Source of the DNA: an uncultured Acidobacteriaceae bacterium
GTDB taxonomy: Bacteria; Acidobacteriota; Terriglobia; Terriglobales; Acidobacteriaceae
DNA length: 64,000 nucleotides
Direction: 5' to 3'
NCBI GenBank assembly: GCA_937879855.1
Contig: CALFMO010000043.1
Location: 124,001 to 188,000 of the forward strand
The notes beneath the pieces were generated by a model. That model was not told the DNA's origin, did no database searches, and worked only from the letters and a program-made list of their open reading frames with translations. The position numbers and the translations under genes are program-made. This document shows, piece after piece, positions 1-7,638 of this stretch (positions are counted from its first letter, which is position 1; the number at the start of each line of letters is the position of its first letter).

Positions 1-556
1 TCTCCAGCGACCTGATCACGTTTGCCTGCTCTTCAGGAGTGCGATTCTGGCTCAGTTTGAATTTGGCTTCGAGTTTTGTGACCGTGATTTCGAAGCCGAC
101 GATGTGGCTTACCATGCGCTCACGGTACGCATCTCTCAGGCTGGCCCACTGGTCGGCAAAGGCCGGTTCGAACGTTTCAATCAATTCATGAAGCATGGAT
201 TGCAATTCTTCTTCGGAGCCGAACAGCCGCGCGTTTCCGTAAACATGGACTGCACCGTAATTCCAGGTGGGAACGGTTTCGCGAGTCGTGTAGTTCGTAG
301 TGGGAATGAAAGCGTGAGGACCGTGGAAGATGGTCAAGCAAGGCGGTTGCCGCTCAAGATAACGCCAGTGTGGGTTCGCCTTGGCAACGTGGCCGCGAAG
401 TAGAAGTTGGTCGTCGGTTCCGCGCACGGATAGGGGCAAGTGCGTAGCGAACGGACCTTCGTCGGTGGACGAGATAAGGATTGCGAATGGATTCGCTCGC
501 ATGAACGTGATCGCGTGGGCACGATCACGGACGCGGAAATGTTCGGGAATGTACAC
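1..556 (-). CDS. PaiB-like FMN-binding negative regulator family protein (3' end outside window)
   Basis: The minus strand translates from a GTG at 556 as VYIPEHFRVRDRAHA, the typical opening of PaiB/FMN-binding split-barrel proteins. Further motifs fit the family: a region reading LPLSVRG, the HVAKANPHW segment, FHGPHAFI, then TWNYGAVHVYG. PaiB-type proteins are flavin-binding split barrels, some described as repressors of sporulation or protease genes. The exact role here is unknown. The GTG start is supported by a purine-rich stretch (AAAGAGAACGAG) just upstream and by the family N-terminus. About 185 codons are present and the frame runs off the window edge. It lies downstream of the DUF4442 gene on the same strand, separated by a palindromic repeat. 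Confidence 0.82.
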   Translation of the reverse strand, partial: MYIPEHFRVRDRAHAITFMRANPFAILISSTDEGPFATHLPLSVRGTDDQLLLRGHVAKANPHWRYLERQPPCLTIFHGPHAFIPTTNYTTRETVPTWNYGAVHVYGNARLFGSEEELQSMLHELIETFEPAFADQWASLRDAYRERMVSHIVGFEITVTKLEAKFKLSQNRTPEEQANVIRSLE

Positions 557-569
557 CTCGTTCTCTTTC

Positions 570-650
570 GCCCCTCCGGGGCTTGTTCGTATTTCCTCTA
601 ACTATCCCACGGCTCACGCCGTGGGCTGTATCCTTTCGCCGCTTCGCGGC
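570..650. repeat. Triple-hairpin palindromic repeat element
   Basis: Three perfect inverted repeats follow each other: GCCCC-TCC-GGGGC (570-582), CCCACGGC-TCAC-GCCGTGGG (606-625) and GCCGC-TTC-GCGGC (638-650). The stop codon of the DUF4442 gene (614-616) lies in the loop of the middle hairpin, so the last dozen residues of that protein are encoded by the repeat. The layout resembles REP-type dispersed elements; only one copy of this type was recognised in the window. Confidence 0.75.
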
Positions 651-1147
651 TCGCTGGGTTCGGCATCCTGCCTCTTGCGCACGTGCAACAGCTTTTCGAC
701 GATCGCTACGACTTCCTCCGATTCGTCCGTTACTTCCACTTGGAATACCGGCTCGTACTTGGGCAGCGTCTTTAGCTTGTCACGAATGTCGTCGAGCTGG
801 GCGTCGGTCAAACGGAATTTGGCGCGGACTATTCCCTTCCCCGGCTTGCGGTAGCGGATGCTCGCGGCTTTGTCCCAGACGATATAGTCGCGGCCAAGAT
901 TTGCCATCACCATGAGCATATAGAAAGGGTCGGTCATGGCAAACAGCGATCCGCCGAAATGGGTGCCCACGTAATTGGCGTTCCAGAAACGCAATTTCAT
1001 TTCGACGTCGACGGCCTTCATGTCGGGCGCGATGTGTTTAATTCGGATGCCCGCGCCAAGAAATGGCGGCCAGAGATTGACCAAACGGCGGAGGTGGGCC
1101 GGGCTTTTGCCGCCACCCAGGATTTGCAGGAGAACATTGCGGCTCAT
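614..1147 (-). CDS. DUF4442 hotdog-fold protein (thioesterase-like)
   Basis: A 177-residue protein matching the DUF4442 pattern: an N-terminal amphipathic part (LWPPFLGAGIRI), the central helix region NYVGTHFGGSLFAMTDPFYM, which corresponds to the hotdog helix with its H-F-G-G-S motif, and the strand segment IRYRKPGKGIVRAKF. Members are related to acyl-CoA thioesterases such as the C-terminal domain of YiiD; the substrate is unknown. It starts 9 bases after hemC ends, so it is probably co-transcribed with the hem genes. The C-terminal tail (EPRSGERIQPTA) is encoded by a palindromic repeat and is probably not part of the fold. Confidence 0.85.
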   Translation of the reverse strand: MSRNVLLQILGGGKSPAHLRRLVNLWPPFLGAGIRIKHIAPDMKAVDVEMKLRFWNANYVGTHFGGSLFAMTDPFYMLMVMANLGRDYIVWDKAASIRYRKPGKGIVRAKFRLTDAQLDDIRDKLKTLPKYEPVFQVEVTDESEEVVAIVEKLLHVRKRQDAEPSEPRSGERIQPTA

Positions 1148-1156
1148 GATGGTCGA

Positions 1157-2113
1157 TCAGGGTTGCGGCGGAACAGCTAGGCCGCGGCCGTAAACGGCTT
1201 CGAGAATTGCGTCTCCGCCGCGCTTGAGGAGTGCCGTGCCGGCTTCGCTACCAAGCTTTTCGGGATCATCGCCGTCACGTGAATCGCGAAGCACTTTACA
1301 ACCGTCGGGGTCGGCGACGATGGACTCGAGATGCAGTTTGCCATTCCGCATTTCGGCTAAGGCTCCGATGGGGACCTGGCAGCCTCCGCCGAGGCGGTTG
1401 AGCAGGGCGCGCTCGCAGGTGGTGGCGGCGCGGGCGGCGGGATCGTTGAGAAATTGCAGGTGCTGCCCGGTCGCAGCGTCGCCTGCGCGGATCTCGATGC
1501 CGAGCGCCCCCTGGCCGGCGGCAGGGCACATCACTTCGGCAGGGATGATTTGTTTGACGAGCGGCGTCTTGCCGAGTCGCCTCAGTCCAGCCGAGGCGAG
1601 AATGATGGCGTCGTACTCTCCTTGCTCGAGTTTGCGCAGGCGCGTGTCGACGTTGCCGCGCAGAGGATGAATGTCAAGGTCGGGGCGGACGGCCTTGAGT
1701 TGCGCCTGCCGGCGCAGGCTGGAAGTGCCCACGCGGGCGCCGCGTGGCAAGTCCTGAAAACGGGAGAAGTGGCTCGAGCAGAAAGCATCGCGCGGGTCTT
1801 CCCTTTTTGTGATAGCGGCGATTTCGAATCCCGGAGGGAGTTCGGTCGGAAGATCTTTTAACGAATGCACGGCGAGGTCGACGTGCCCAGCGGCGAGGGC
1901 TTCTTCGATTTCTTTGGTGAACATGCCCTTGGTGCCGACCTTGGCCAGAGCAACGTCTGTGATCTTGTCGCCGGTGGTGTGAATGACTTCGATTTCAACT
2001 TCGTGGCCACGGGCACGAAGAAGCGCCGAGATGTGGTTGGCCTGCCAGAGAGCGAGTTGGGAGCCGCGAGAGCCGATGCGGAGTTTTGGCCGGTTATTAG
2101 AGGGATGGTTCAT
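1157..2113 (-). CDS. hemC: Hydroxymethylbilane synthase (porphobilinogen deaminase)
   Basis: A 318-residue cytosolic enzyme that polymerises four porphobilinogen molecules to hydroxymethylbilane in tetrapyrrole synthesis. Family landmarks are in order: RIGSRGSQLALWQA near the N-terminus, VHSLKDLPTELP, FCSSHFSRFQDLPRGARVGTSS (abridged family block), HPLRGNVDTRL, and GGGCQVPIGALAE, whose cysteine (near residue 247) carries the dipyrromethane cofactor. Length is normal. In the usual operon hemC directly follows hemA; here a small gene pair of toxin-antitoxin type sits between them, with only 2 bases separating hemC from the DUF5615 gene. The neighbourhood (ccsA-hemA upstream) supports the call. 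Confidence 0.97.
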   Translation of the reverse strand: MNHPSNNRPKLRIGSRGSQLALWQANHISALLRARGHEVEIEVIHTTGDKITDVALAKVGTKGMFTKEIEEALAAGHVDLAVHSLKDLPTELPPGFEIAAITKREDPRDAFCSSHFSRFQDLPRGARVGTSSLRRQAQLKAVRPDLDIHPLRGNVDTRLRKLEQGEYDAIILASAGLRRLGKTPLVKQIIPAEVMCPAAGQGALGIEIRAGDAATGQHLQFLNDPAARAATTCERALLNRLGGGCQVPIGALAEMRNGKLHLESIVADPDGCKVLRDSRDGDDPEKLGSEAGTALLKRGGDAILEAVYGRGLAVPPQP

Positions 2114-2115
2114 AT

Positions 2116-2463
2116 CTAGTGGTTTCGAGGCCTCGGCGGTCGTGGCATTTCGATGAAGTGACAGCTACTCGGTGACGCCTTATCTACAGCAGCACCGATG
2201 GCCGCTGCATGGTTGCGCACAATCGGCCAGATATTCGACCCTAGCACGACCAACGCAAGTCGGCGGCTCGCTAAATTTTGCTGATAGCGAATATCTTGAT
2301 CGGACGTCACGAGCACGTCGAATCCAGCTGCTTCCGCAGCTTTCAACAATTCGCCGTTCTCCAGTTGGGGTGGCCAGTTCATTTCCACGAGAGTGCGGAC
2401 TTCATGCTTGGTCAGGAAGTTTCGCACCCCGACCGGAACGTTGTTGTCAAACAGGATGCGCAA
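2116..2463 (-). CDS. DUF5615-family PIN-like protein (putative toxin)
   Basis: A 115-residue protein beginning MRILFDNNVPVGVRNFL, the hallmark of DUF5615/Mut7-like PIN-fold proteins. It has an acidic D6 at the first strand, the conserved LVEMNWPPQLENGELLKAA stretch and the VLVTSDQDI strand carrying acidic residues. PIN-fold proteins of this kind are generally thought to be RNases. They commonly pair with DUF433 antitoxin-like proteins, which is exactly the upstream neighbour here, overlapping by 17 bases. Toxicity is inferred from family and context only. The C-terminal tail (PRPPRPRNH) reaches to within 2 bases of hemC, suggesting recent fitting into the operon. Confidence 0.85.
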   Translation of the reverse strand: MRILFDNNVPVGVRNFLTKHEVRTLVEMNWPPQLENGELLKAAEAAGFDVLVTSDQDIRYQQNLASRRLALVVLGSNIWPIVRNHAAAIGAAVDKASPSSCHFIEMPRPPRPRNH

Positions 2464-2701
2464 CGCGATGGCTCTTAGCGTAAGTCAGGATCGCCTGGAC
2501 GCGATCTTGAGGGACTGCGAACTGCTTTGAGATTTCGGCAACACTTACGCCATAGTCAAAGTTGTCGACAATCGCGTTGACCGGTGTGCGCGTCCCCCGC
2601 AACACCGGGGCGCCGCTCTGAACCTTCGGATTGATTTCCACTAGCGAGCATTGCGACCAGTCGATGTGCTCTGCTCCAGCCATACCAGCCTCCCACCTCA
2701 T
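2447..2701 (-). CDS. DUF433-family protein (putative antitoxin)
   Basis: An 84-residue protein with the DUF433 signature: INPKVQSGAPVLRGTRTPVNAIVDN followed in the family by a helix-turn-helix-like segment (here VSVAEISKQFAVPQDRVQAIL). DUF433 proteins usually precede DUF5615 PIN-like toxins and are taken to be their antitoxins and possibly autoregulators. The next gene overlaps the end of this one by 17 bases, consistent with translational coupling. A second in-frame ATG at 2683 (MAGAEHIDW) is an equally plausible start. The first ATG overlaps the stop of a doubtful upstream reading frame through ATGA. Confidence 0.85.
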   Translation of the reverse strand: MRWEAGMAGAEHIDWSQCSLVEINPKVQSGAPVLRGTRTPVNAIVDNFDYGVSVAEISKQFAVPQDRVQAILTYAKSHRVAHPV

Positions 2702-2988
2702 GATTCCACGTTCCCGTCGAAAAGGCCAGATTGAGCGGCCATCTTACGGGTGCTATCCCACGCTGCCGCTTCGCAGTTGGAAATGCGATCACTCTCAGTA
2801 TCGTGCTCGTCGAAAAAGCGGATCACGATATGGAAATTCCCGTCGCCGTATTCCGTCGCGCCGGTGCGCACCGGGTCCTTCGAGTTCGTTTGGCGATTCG
2901 CTTCGCTCCTCGCCAGACTACGCTCAGGATGGCATCGACTCAGGGTCGTGCGCGGATCAAGGGTGCGGAGATCACACGCGCGCGTCAC
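2698..2988 (-). pseudogene. Doubtful 96-codon frame containing a dispersed repeat; possible gene fragment
   Basis: The frame opens with a GTG overlapping the hemA stop (GTGA) and ends in ATGA overlapping the DUF433 start. Its first half encodes HPERSLARSEANRQT, the tell-tale translation of a dispersed acidobacterial repeat, so that part is not a true protein. The second half (GNFHIVIRFFDEHDTESDRI and following) has protein-like composition but I do not recognise it. It could be a small gene broken by repeat insertion, or a chance open frame inside the operon. Confidence 0.3.
2872..2940. repeat. Dispersed repeat coding HPERSLARSEANRQT on the minus strand
   Basis: The segment translates on the minus strand as RCHPERSLARSEANRQTNSKDP (split here: RCHPERSLARS, EANRQTNSKDP). 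This string is familiar from many spurious acidobacterial protein predictions and marks a repeated non-coding element. It lies between hemA and the DUF433/DUF5615 pair, at the edge of the probable insertion in the hem operon. Only one copy was found in this window. Confidence 0.6.
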
Positions 2989-4286
2989 TGGCGGGTCCCC
3001 ACTTCGTTCTTCTTTTCCGGGGACGCTTCTTTGTCGCGCAGGTTGAATAGACGGCGCACTACATCGACTACTGTGGTCGCCTCCGACTCTCGAGCCGCCG
3101 TCTTGAGCGTGGTGATCGGCGTGTGCATGACTTTGTTGATAATGCCGCGGGTTAGGGCTTCAATCGCGATCTCCTGTTCAGGAGTCAACTCGCCCATGCG
3201 GCCGCGCACGCGGTCGATTTCCGCCTGGCGGATCGTTTCCAGATGGTCTTGCAGTGACACAATCGTCGGCACAACATCGAGCGTGTGCAGCTTGGCCTCG
3301 AAGCGTTCCACTTCGCTGGTAATGATGGCTTCGGCGAGTTGGGCTTCCTTGCTGCGGTCGGCAACGTGGCTGCTGACGGCCTGCTGCAGGTCATCGATAT
3401 CGTAGGTGAAGATGCCGTCGAGCTTGCCCATCTCCGGCGAAACGTCGCGGGGCACCGCAATGTCGATGAAGAACATCGGCCGATTCTTGCGGCGGGCCAG
3501 GAATTGCTCGCCGTGCTCACGGCGGAAGATGGCGTGGGGCGCGCCCGTCGAGGTGATTACAATGTCGGCGCGGTCGCAGGTGTTATACAAGTCGTCAAAT
3601 TTGATGGCCTGACCGTTGAACTTCTGCGCCAGGCCGATGGCGCGCTCGTACGTGCGGTTGGCTACGAAGATGGACGCACAGCCGTGTGCCATCAAATGGC
3701 GGGCGGCGAGTTCGCTCATCTTTCCCGCGCCGATGATGAAAACATTCTTGCCGTGTAGTGTGCCGAATATCTTTTTTGCCAACTCTACCGCGACCGAGGC
3801 GATCGAGACCGACGATGACCCGACGGCGGTCTCGCTGCGTACGCGCTTGGCCACGGCAAAGGCGCGGCTGAAGAGTTGGTCGAGTTGTCCCCGCACGGCG
3901 CCTATCGCCCGCGCCGTGGCGTAGGCTTCCTTGACTTGGCCCAGAATCTGGGCTTCCCCGACCACCATCGAATCCAGGCTGGAAGCGACGCGGAACAGAT
4001 GCCGGACCGCCTCTTTCTCGCGGAATTCGTAGAGATGCGCGTCAAGTTCCTCCGGCTTGAGATGAAAGTGGTCATGCAGAAATCCGCGCAGGTCGGCGTG
4101 GCCGTTGGTGGTGTGCGCGACAATCTCCACGCGATTGCAGGTGGAGATTACCATTCCCTCTTCGATGCCGGGATAAGCAGTGAGATCGCGGCACGCATCG
4201 GGCAGGCGCGACTCCGGGATCGCCAGGCGCTCGCGCAATTCGAGCGGTGCGCTCTTGTGATTCACGCCAATGAGCTGGAATCTCAT
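2985..4286 (-). CDS. hemA: Glutamyl-tRNA reductase
   Basis: NADPH-dependent reduction of glutamyl-tRNA to glutamate-1-semialdehyde, the first committed step of C5-pathway tetrapyrrole synthesis. The N-terminus MRFQLIGVNHKSAPLELRE, the catalytic-cysteine motif STCNRVEI (near residue 50), the FRVASSLDSMVVGEAQILGQ block, the NADPH-binding VFIIGAGKMSE and the C-terminal dimerisation helices are all present, giving a normal 433 residues. The start is at 4286: the frame is open 50 codons further but that extension is the out-of-frame shadow of the upstream ccsA gene. The start overlaps the ccsA stop by 4 bases (ATGA), implying translational coupling. Confidence 0.97.
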   Translation of the reverse strand: MRFQLIGVNHKSAPLELRERLAIPESRLPDACRDLTAYPGIEEGMVISTCNRVEIVAHTTNGHADLRGFLHDHFHLKPEELDAHLYEFREKEAVRHLFRVASSLDSMVVGEAQILGQVKEAYATARAIGAVRGQLDQLFSRAFAVAKRVRSETAVGSSSVSIASVAVELAKKIFGTLHGKNVFIIGAGKMSELAARHLMAHGCASIFVANRTYERAIGLAQKFNGQAIKFDDLYNTCDRADIVITSTGAPHAIFRREHGEQFLARRKNRPMFFIDIAVPRDVSPEMGKLDGIFTYDIDDLQQAVSSHVADRSKEAQLAEAIITSEVERFEAKLHTLDVVPTIVSLQDHLETIRQAEIDRVRGRMGELTPEQEIAIEALTRGIINKVMHTPITTLKTAARESEATTVVDVVRRLFNLRDKEASPEKKNEVGTRQ

Positions 4287-5095
4287 GAGGCGGCAAACCT
4301 GTGGATGGCGGAGAAGTAGTTGGCAGCCCAGGCGGCGAGCGCGGCCACGAACGCGAAGGTCGCCAGGAAGGCGGCGCGGCGGCCGCGCCATCCAGAGTTC
4401 CAGCGGGTGAAGACCATGAGCATGTACACGGCCCACATCAGCACCGACAACAGAATCTTGGGATCGAGAAAATCCAGGCGGCCGTAGGTGGAGATAGCCA
4501 CCACCGAGCCGGTCAGCAGGCCGAGCGTCATGAACGGAAAGCCCAGCAACAACGAGCGATAGCCAATTTGGTCAATCACTTCGAGCGCGGGCAGGAACGA
4601 GATCAGGCTGGTAGATCTCTTGGCCTTCAGCCGCCGCTCCTGCAAAAGATAGAGCAGGCTCGCGCCGAAGCTGACCAGGAGCGAGGCGTATCCAATAAAA
4701 ATCAGAAAGATGTGTGCGGCCAGCCATCCTTTGTTGGAAACGTATTGGGTGAGCAACACGGGCTGCTCGTCGAGAGCGGCAACGAAGGTCAGGAAGAATA
4801 CGACGGGAAATACGACCACACCGGGCGATGTCGTCTGATAGATGGCATAGATGAGCATGAAAAACGACATCGAAAGAAACGCGAGCAGCGATTCCCCGTT
4901 GTGCACCGACGCCCAGACGACCTGGCCCGATAGAAATAGTTCGGTCAGCGAAACGAAATGGAAGACCATGCCCAGGCTCGCCGCATGCAAGGCGATGCGG
5001 CTGAACAGATCACTGGTGCGGGTCAGCGCCACGAAGGCGTAGACCAGTCCGATGAAGTAACAAGCCAGTGCGAAACGCAGCCAGAGCAAAGACAT
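4283..5095 (-). CDS. Cytochrome c assembly / HemX-like membrane protein (CcsA family)
   Basis: A 270-residue polytopic membrane protein with about eight hydrophobic segments. It carries the CcsA/CcmC-type pattern: a periplasmic WASVHNGESLLAFLSM region containing a conserved His, the KGWLAAHIFLIFIGYASLL segment with a second His, and a C-terminal LMWAVYMLMVFTRWNSGWRGRR stretch (abridged). Family members bind or move haem for cytochrome c maturation, and the closely related HemX sits upstream of hemA in many bacteria and affects HemA levels. The order ccsA/hemX-hemA with a 4-base overlap favours a HemX-like role, but sequence alone does not separate the two. Confidence 0.85.
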   Translation of the reverse strand: MSLLWLRFALACYFIGLVYAFVALTRTSDLFSRIALHAASLGMVFHFVSLTELFLSGQVVWASVHNGESLLAFLSMSFFMLIYAIYQTTSPGVVVFPVVFFLTFVAALDEQPVLLTQYVSNKGWLAAHIFLIFIGYASLLVSFGASLLYLLQERRLKAKRSTSLISFLPALEVIDQIGYRSLLLGFPFMTLGLLTGSVVAISTYGRLDFLDPKILLSVLMWAVYMLMVFTRWNSGWRGRRAAFLATFAFVAALAAWAANYFSAIHRFAAS

Positions 5096-5301
5096 AGGCC
5101 TTATATGTTCCGGAATCCCTTGAGTTTACCCCAAATCGCGGGCCCGGAGCCTGAATCCTCTTGTACTGGATTCATTTTCCATCGGGTGAGGGTTAAGGCA
5201 AACAAACGGGGTCACTTAAAGATGTGATTAGAATCACAGACGATCGGTTTCACTTCCCTCGCACTCGATTACTCGGCGTCGGAGTCGGGTTTTCGCGACG
5301 G

Positions 5302-5811
5302 CTATTTCGGGGCGGGCGCGCCGTGCGGATTAGACATGCCACGCGGCGCGGCGGCGTGGCCGGCGCCCATAGAGCCCATGTCGCCGGGGGCGAAGCAAGT
5401 GATGCGTCCACTGGAAGCCACGCGCAATTGCGAGGGGCAATCGCCGCTGGTCAATTTCGCAGATGGGCCCGTTCCTTGCGACTGCACGGTGAACAGCTTG
5501 CCCTCGGCGTTGCCGGCCACGCCTACTGCCATGCCGGGCATATCGTAGGCGACGTAGAAGGGGTGTTTATTCTGGCTCGCCTGCATGGCGCAGTCGCTCG
5601 CACTCTTCGATTGGTCTGCGTTCGCTTGCACATTGAGGCGCCCACAATCGGTGGCGGCAGCTCCAGAATATTCCTGCAGCTTTTGTTGCAGGGTGTCGGA
5701 CGACTTGGACAACGAAGAGGTCGAACCGCCGGAGGCGACTGGGCCTGCCGACTTAGTGCAGCTGGACAGACAACAGAGGGCAAGGATTGCGAGAGTTGAA
5801 AGGTTTTTCAT
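5302..5811 (-). CDS. Hypothetical lipoprotein
   Basis: A 169-residue protein starting MKNLSTLAILALCCLSSC. The hydrophobic stretch ending LSSC is a lipobox, so the mature protein would be a lipid-anchored envelope protein from Cys18. The remainder is Ser/Ala/Gly-rich, with TLQQKLQEYSGAAATDCGRL and a region resembling a small beta domain (FYVAYDMPGMAVGVAG, KLFTVQSQG). The tail is Pro/Gly/Ala-rich and likely disordered. The frame is open upstream to 5871 but the ATG at 5811 places the signal peptide correctly. I do not recognise a family. It is a single gene, divergent from the TPR-thioredoxin gene. Confidence 0.65.
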   Translation of the reverse strand: MKNLSTLAILALCCLSSCTKSAGPVASGGSTSSLSKSSDTLQQKLQEYSGAAATDCGRLNVQANADQSKSASDCAMQASQNKHPFYVAYDMPGMAVGVAGNAEGKLFTVQSQGTGPSAKLTSGDCPSQLRVASSGRITCFAPGDMGSMGAGHAAAPRGMSNPHGAPAPK

Positions 5812-5925
5812 GGCAAGTGATTGTAAATCTAAGATGCGGAAGGTTCGTTGTCCGTGGCCATTGCCCTGCATGACGTGATCGGCACCGGGTCATGAACTCT
5901 AGTCGGAGTTGTGCCCTTTGAAATT

Positions 5926-5948
5926 CCGCGGCCAGTTATATGCCGCGG
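5926..5948. repeat. Short inverted repeat upstream of the thioredoxin-domain gene
   Basis: CCGCGGC (5926-5932) and GCCGCGG (5942-5948) form a perfect 7-bp dyad with a 9-base AT-rich spacer, in the 229-base divergent gap. It may be an operator or an RNA hairpin; nothing distinguishes these. Confidence 0.35.
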
Positions 5949-6040
5949 CGCAGATATCAATACGCGTGATGGAAATCATCGCCAGAATCGACTTCTCGTG
6001 TTAGCTTTCAAAGCGAAGTTCAGCATTAGGAAGGATCGGT

Positions 6041-7075
6041 ATGCGGCTCACCGGGATGGTTCTATTGTTAGCGTTTATTGTGGCTCCGGTAATGGCCCAG
6101 GAAGAATCGCACGACGGGCCCACAAATGAGAAGGCGCAGAAAACTTATAAAGAGGGACTGGAATATCTGCACCAGCGAAGGACCGACTGGGCTTTGGAGA
6201 ACTTCAAGAAAGCGGACCGGCAGGACGGTGGGCATTGTCTTGCTTGCCAGCAACAAATGATCAAGTACGGGATCGAACTGCGGGAGTGGAAGACCGCCGA
6301 AAGCGGCGCGGAGGAGATGGCAGCGCAAGCTCAGGGCGAAAAGAACGTAGCGCTGGCGCACTACCAGTTTGGCGCGGTGCTGGCCCATGAGGGGATGGAC
6401 AAACACAAGGATGAGCTGTTCACTCGCGCCCACGAAGAGATGGTGAAGGCGCTGGCGGGGGAAGGAAAGTTTCCATCTGCGCTCTACGCGGATGGGTTAG
6501 TCCTGGCGCACCTGAAACAGGACGACGCAGCCAAGGCGCGGTTTGAGGAGTTTGTGAAACTGCAGGCGGAGAACGATCCCGACCGGCAGCGCGCACTGCG
6601 CTACATTAGTCGCCCCGAACTGGCGCGGGCGCGGATGGCGCCCCCGTTCGCGATTACGACCACCGACGGGCGGCGGGTTTCAATGGACGACCTAGCCGGA
6701 AAAGTCGTGTTGCTCGACTTCTGGGCGACTTGGTGTGGGCCCTGCCGGGAGGCTCTGCCGCATATACGGCAGATCGCCAAGAAATTCCAGGGACAGCCAC
6801 TGGTGGTGCTTAGCATCAGCCTCGACACCGATGAACAAAAGTGGAAGGACTTCATCGCAAAAAACGAAATGACCTGGCTGCAGTATCGTGAGGACGGCTT
6901 TTCTGGACCGATCGCGAAAGGTTTTGCGGTACAGTCGATTCCACATACCTTCACCATTGACGCCGATGGTGTGTTGCAGGATGAACATATCGGCGATGCA
7001 TCAATGGAAGGCAAACTGAAGAAATTGGTTAACCAGGCACGAGAGCAACAAACAGCAGCGAAGCCAGGCCAATGA
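6041..7075 (+). CDS. TPR protein with C-terminal TlpA/ResA-type thioredoxin domain
   Basis: A 344-residue exported protein. Residues 1-19 form a signal peptide ending in VMAQ. Residues about 30-190 contain tetratricopeptide-like helical repeats (YLHQRRTDWALENFKKADR and a later ALYADGLVLAHLKQDDAAKARFEEF, abridged). Residues about 200-335 form a thioredoxin fold with active site WATWCGPCR, the KVVLLDFWATW strand and a cis-proline loop QSIPHTF. TlpA/ResA proteins reduce periplasmic disulfides, often in cytochrome c maturation or redox repair. The TPR half suggests docking to a partner. The promoter was not identified. Confidence 0.88.
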   Translation: MRLTGMVLLLAFIVAPVMAQEESHDGPTNEKAQKTYKEGLEYLHQRRTDWALENFKKADRQDGGHCLACQQQMIKYGIELREWKTAESGAEEMAAQAQGEKNVALAHYQFGAVLAHEGMDKHKDELFTRAHEEMVKALAGEGKFPSALYADGLVLAHLKQDDAAKARFEEFVKLQAENDPDRQRALRYISRPELARARMAPPFAITTTDGRRVSMDDLAGKVVLLDFWATWCGPCREALPHIRQIAKKFQGQPLVVLSISLDTDEQKWKDFIAKNEMTWLQYREDGFSGPIAKGFAVQSIPHTFTIDADGVLQDEHIGDASMEGKLKKLVNQAREQQTAAKPGQ

Positions 7076-7140
7076 GTGCGTTTGTTGCAGCGGCGTTAAT
7101 AAATTGAGGAAGATAGGCGGGCACAACGCAGCTCATTTTC

Positions 7141-7575
7141 TTATTCCACACCTAGGCTCGCCAGGGCTTCTTCGAGCAGACTTTCGTCAATGGTCAAGCG
7201 CCGCCCACCGGCTTTCATGTCTTCGATTTCATCGAAGGCGCGAAACAGGCGCAGCTTTGCGGCAGCGTACTTCTCTGCCTCTGTGAGAGGCCGTTCGTGC
7301 TTGGCGGCCCATGCATTGACCGCTCTTTCTGGAAGGAAGACGCTGACGGCGTAGGTATGCTTCCGGTCGGAGGTGACGTCGAAGATGAATTCGGTGGCAG
7401 GAACCTCGGGATCGTCGGCTAGTGCCGGACGTTGGCCGACGAAGTAATACTGGTAGACGTATCCCTGACCACCGGTATAGGTCTTCATTCGGCGAACCGG
7501 AGCATCGGGAGCCATAGCAATATTATGGTACGCGGACGGGCCGCTTGTCGCTGCCAGATCCGAAAACTTTCCCAC
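7141..7575 (-). CDS. Conserved-looking hypothetical protein
   Basis: A 144-residue soluble protein. The start is a GTG at 7575 with a strong AAGGAG ribosome-binding site 8 bases upstream. Visible features are an aromatic-rich YVYQYYFVGQRPALADD segment, a beta-rich middle (EFIFDVTSDRKHTYAVSVFL) and an acidic C-terminal helix with IDESLLEEALASLGVE. No catalytic motif, membrane segment or known domain is recognised. It is transcribed divergently from padR, with only 63 bases between the two starts, so PadR bound at that site could also affect it. Confidence 0.6.
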   Translation of the reverse strand: MGKFSDLAATSGPSAYHNIAMAPDAPVRRMKTYTGGQGYVYQYYFVGQRPALADDPEVPATEFIFDVTSDRKHTYAVSVFLPERAVNAWAAKHERPLTEAEKYAAAKLRLFRAFDEIEDMKAGGRRLTIDESLLEEALASLGVE

Positions 7576-7587
7576 CGTTGTTTCTCC

Positions 7588-7616
7588 TTGACAGCTTAGG
7601 AGAGTGGCGCTACACT
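7588..7616 (+). promoter_or_regulatory. Sigma70-type promoter of padR
   Basis: TTGACA at 7588-7593 and TACACT at 7611-7616 are separated by exactly 17 bases, a near-consensus housekeeping promoter placed 22 bases before the padR start codon. Confidence 0.75.
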
Positions 7617-7633
7617 CCTAATCAACTTAGGAG
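7596..7633. promoter_or_regulatory. Probable PadR operator: TTAGGAG / CTCCTAA dyad plus third half-site
   Basis: TTAGGAG (7596-7602) and CTCCTAA (7615-7621) form a 7-bp inverted repeat spanning the spacer and -10 of the padR promoter. A third copy, TTAGGAG (7627-7633), overlaps the Shine-Dalgarno sequence. PadR proteins bind dyads in their own promoters, so this arrangement fits autorepression. Binding is inferred. Confidence 0.65.
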
Positions 7634-7638
7634 GGATC

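Noticed and set aside
5224..5799. Long plus-strand frame opposite the lipoprotein gene
   Set aside because: Composition is Arg/Gly-rich, typical of the antisense of GC-rich coding DNA; the minus-strand frame has a signal peptide and lipobox.
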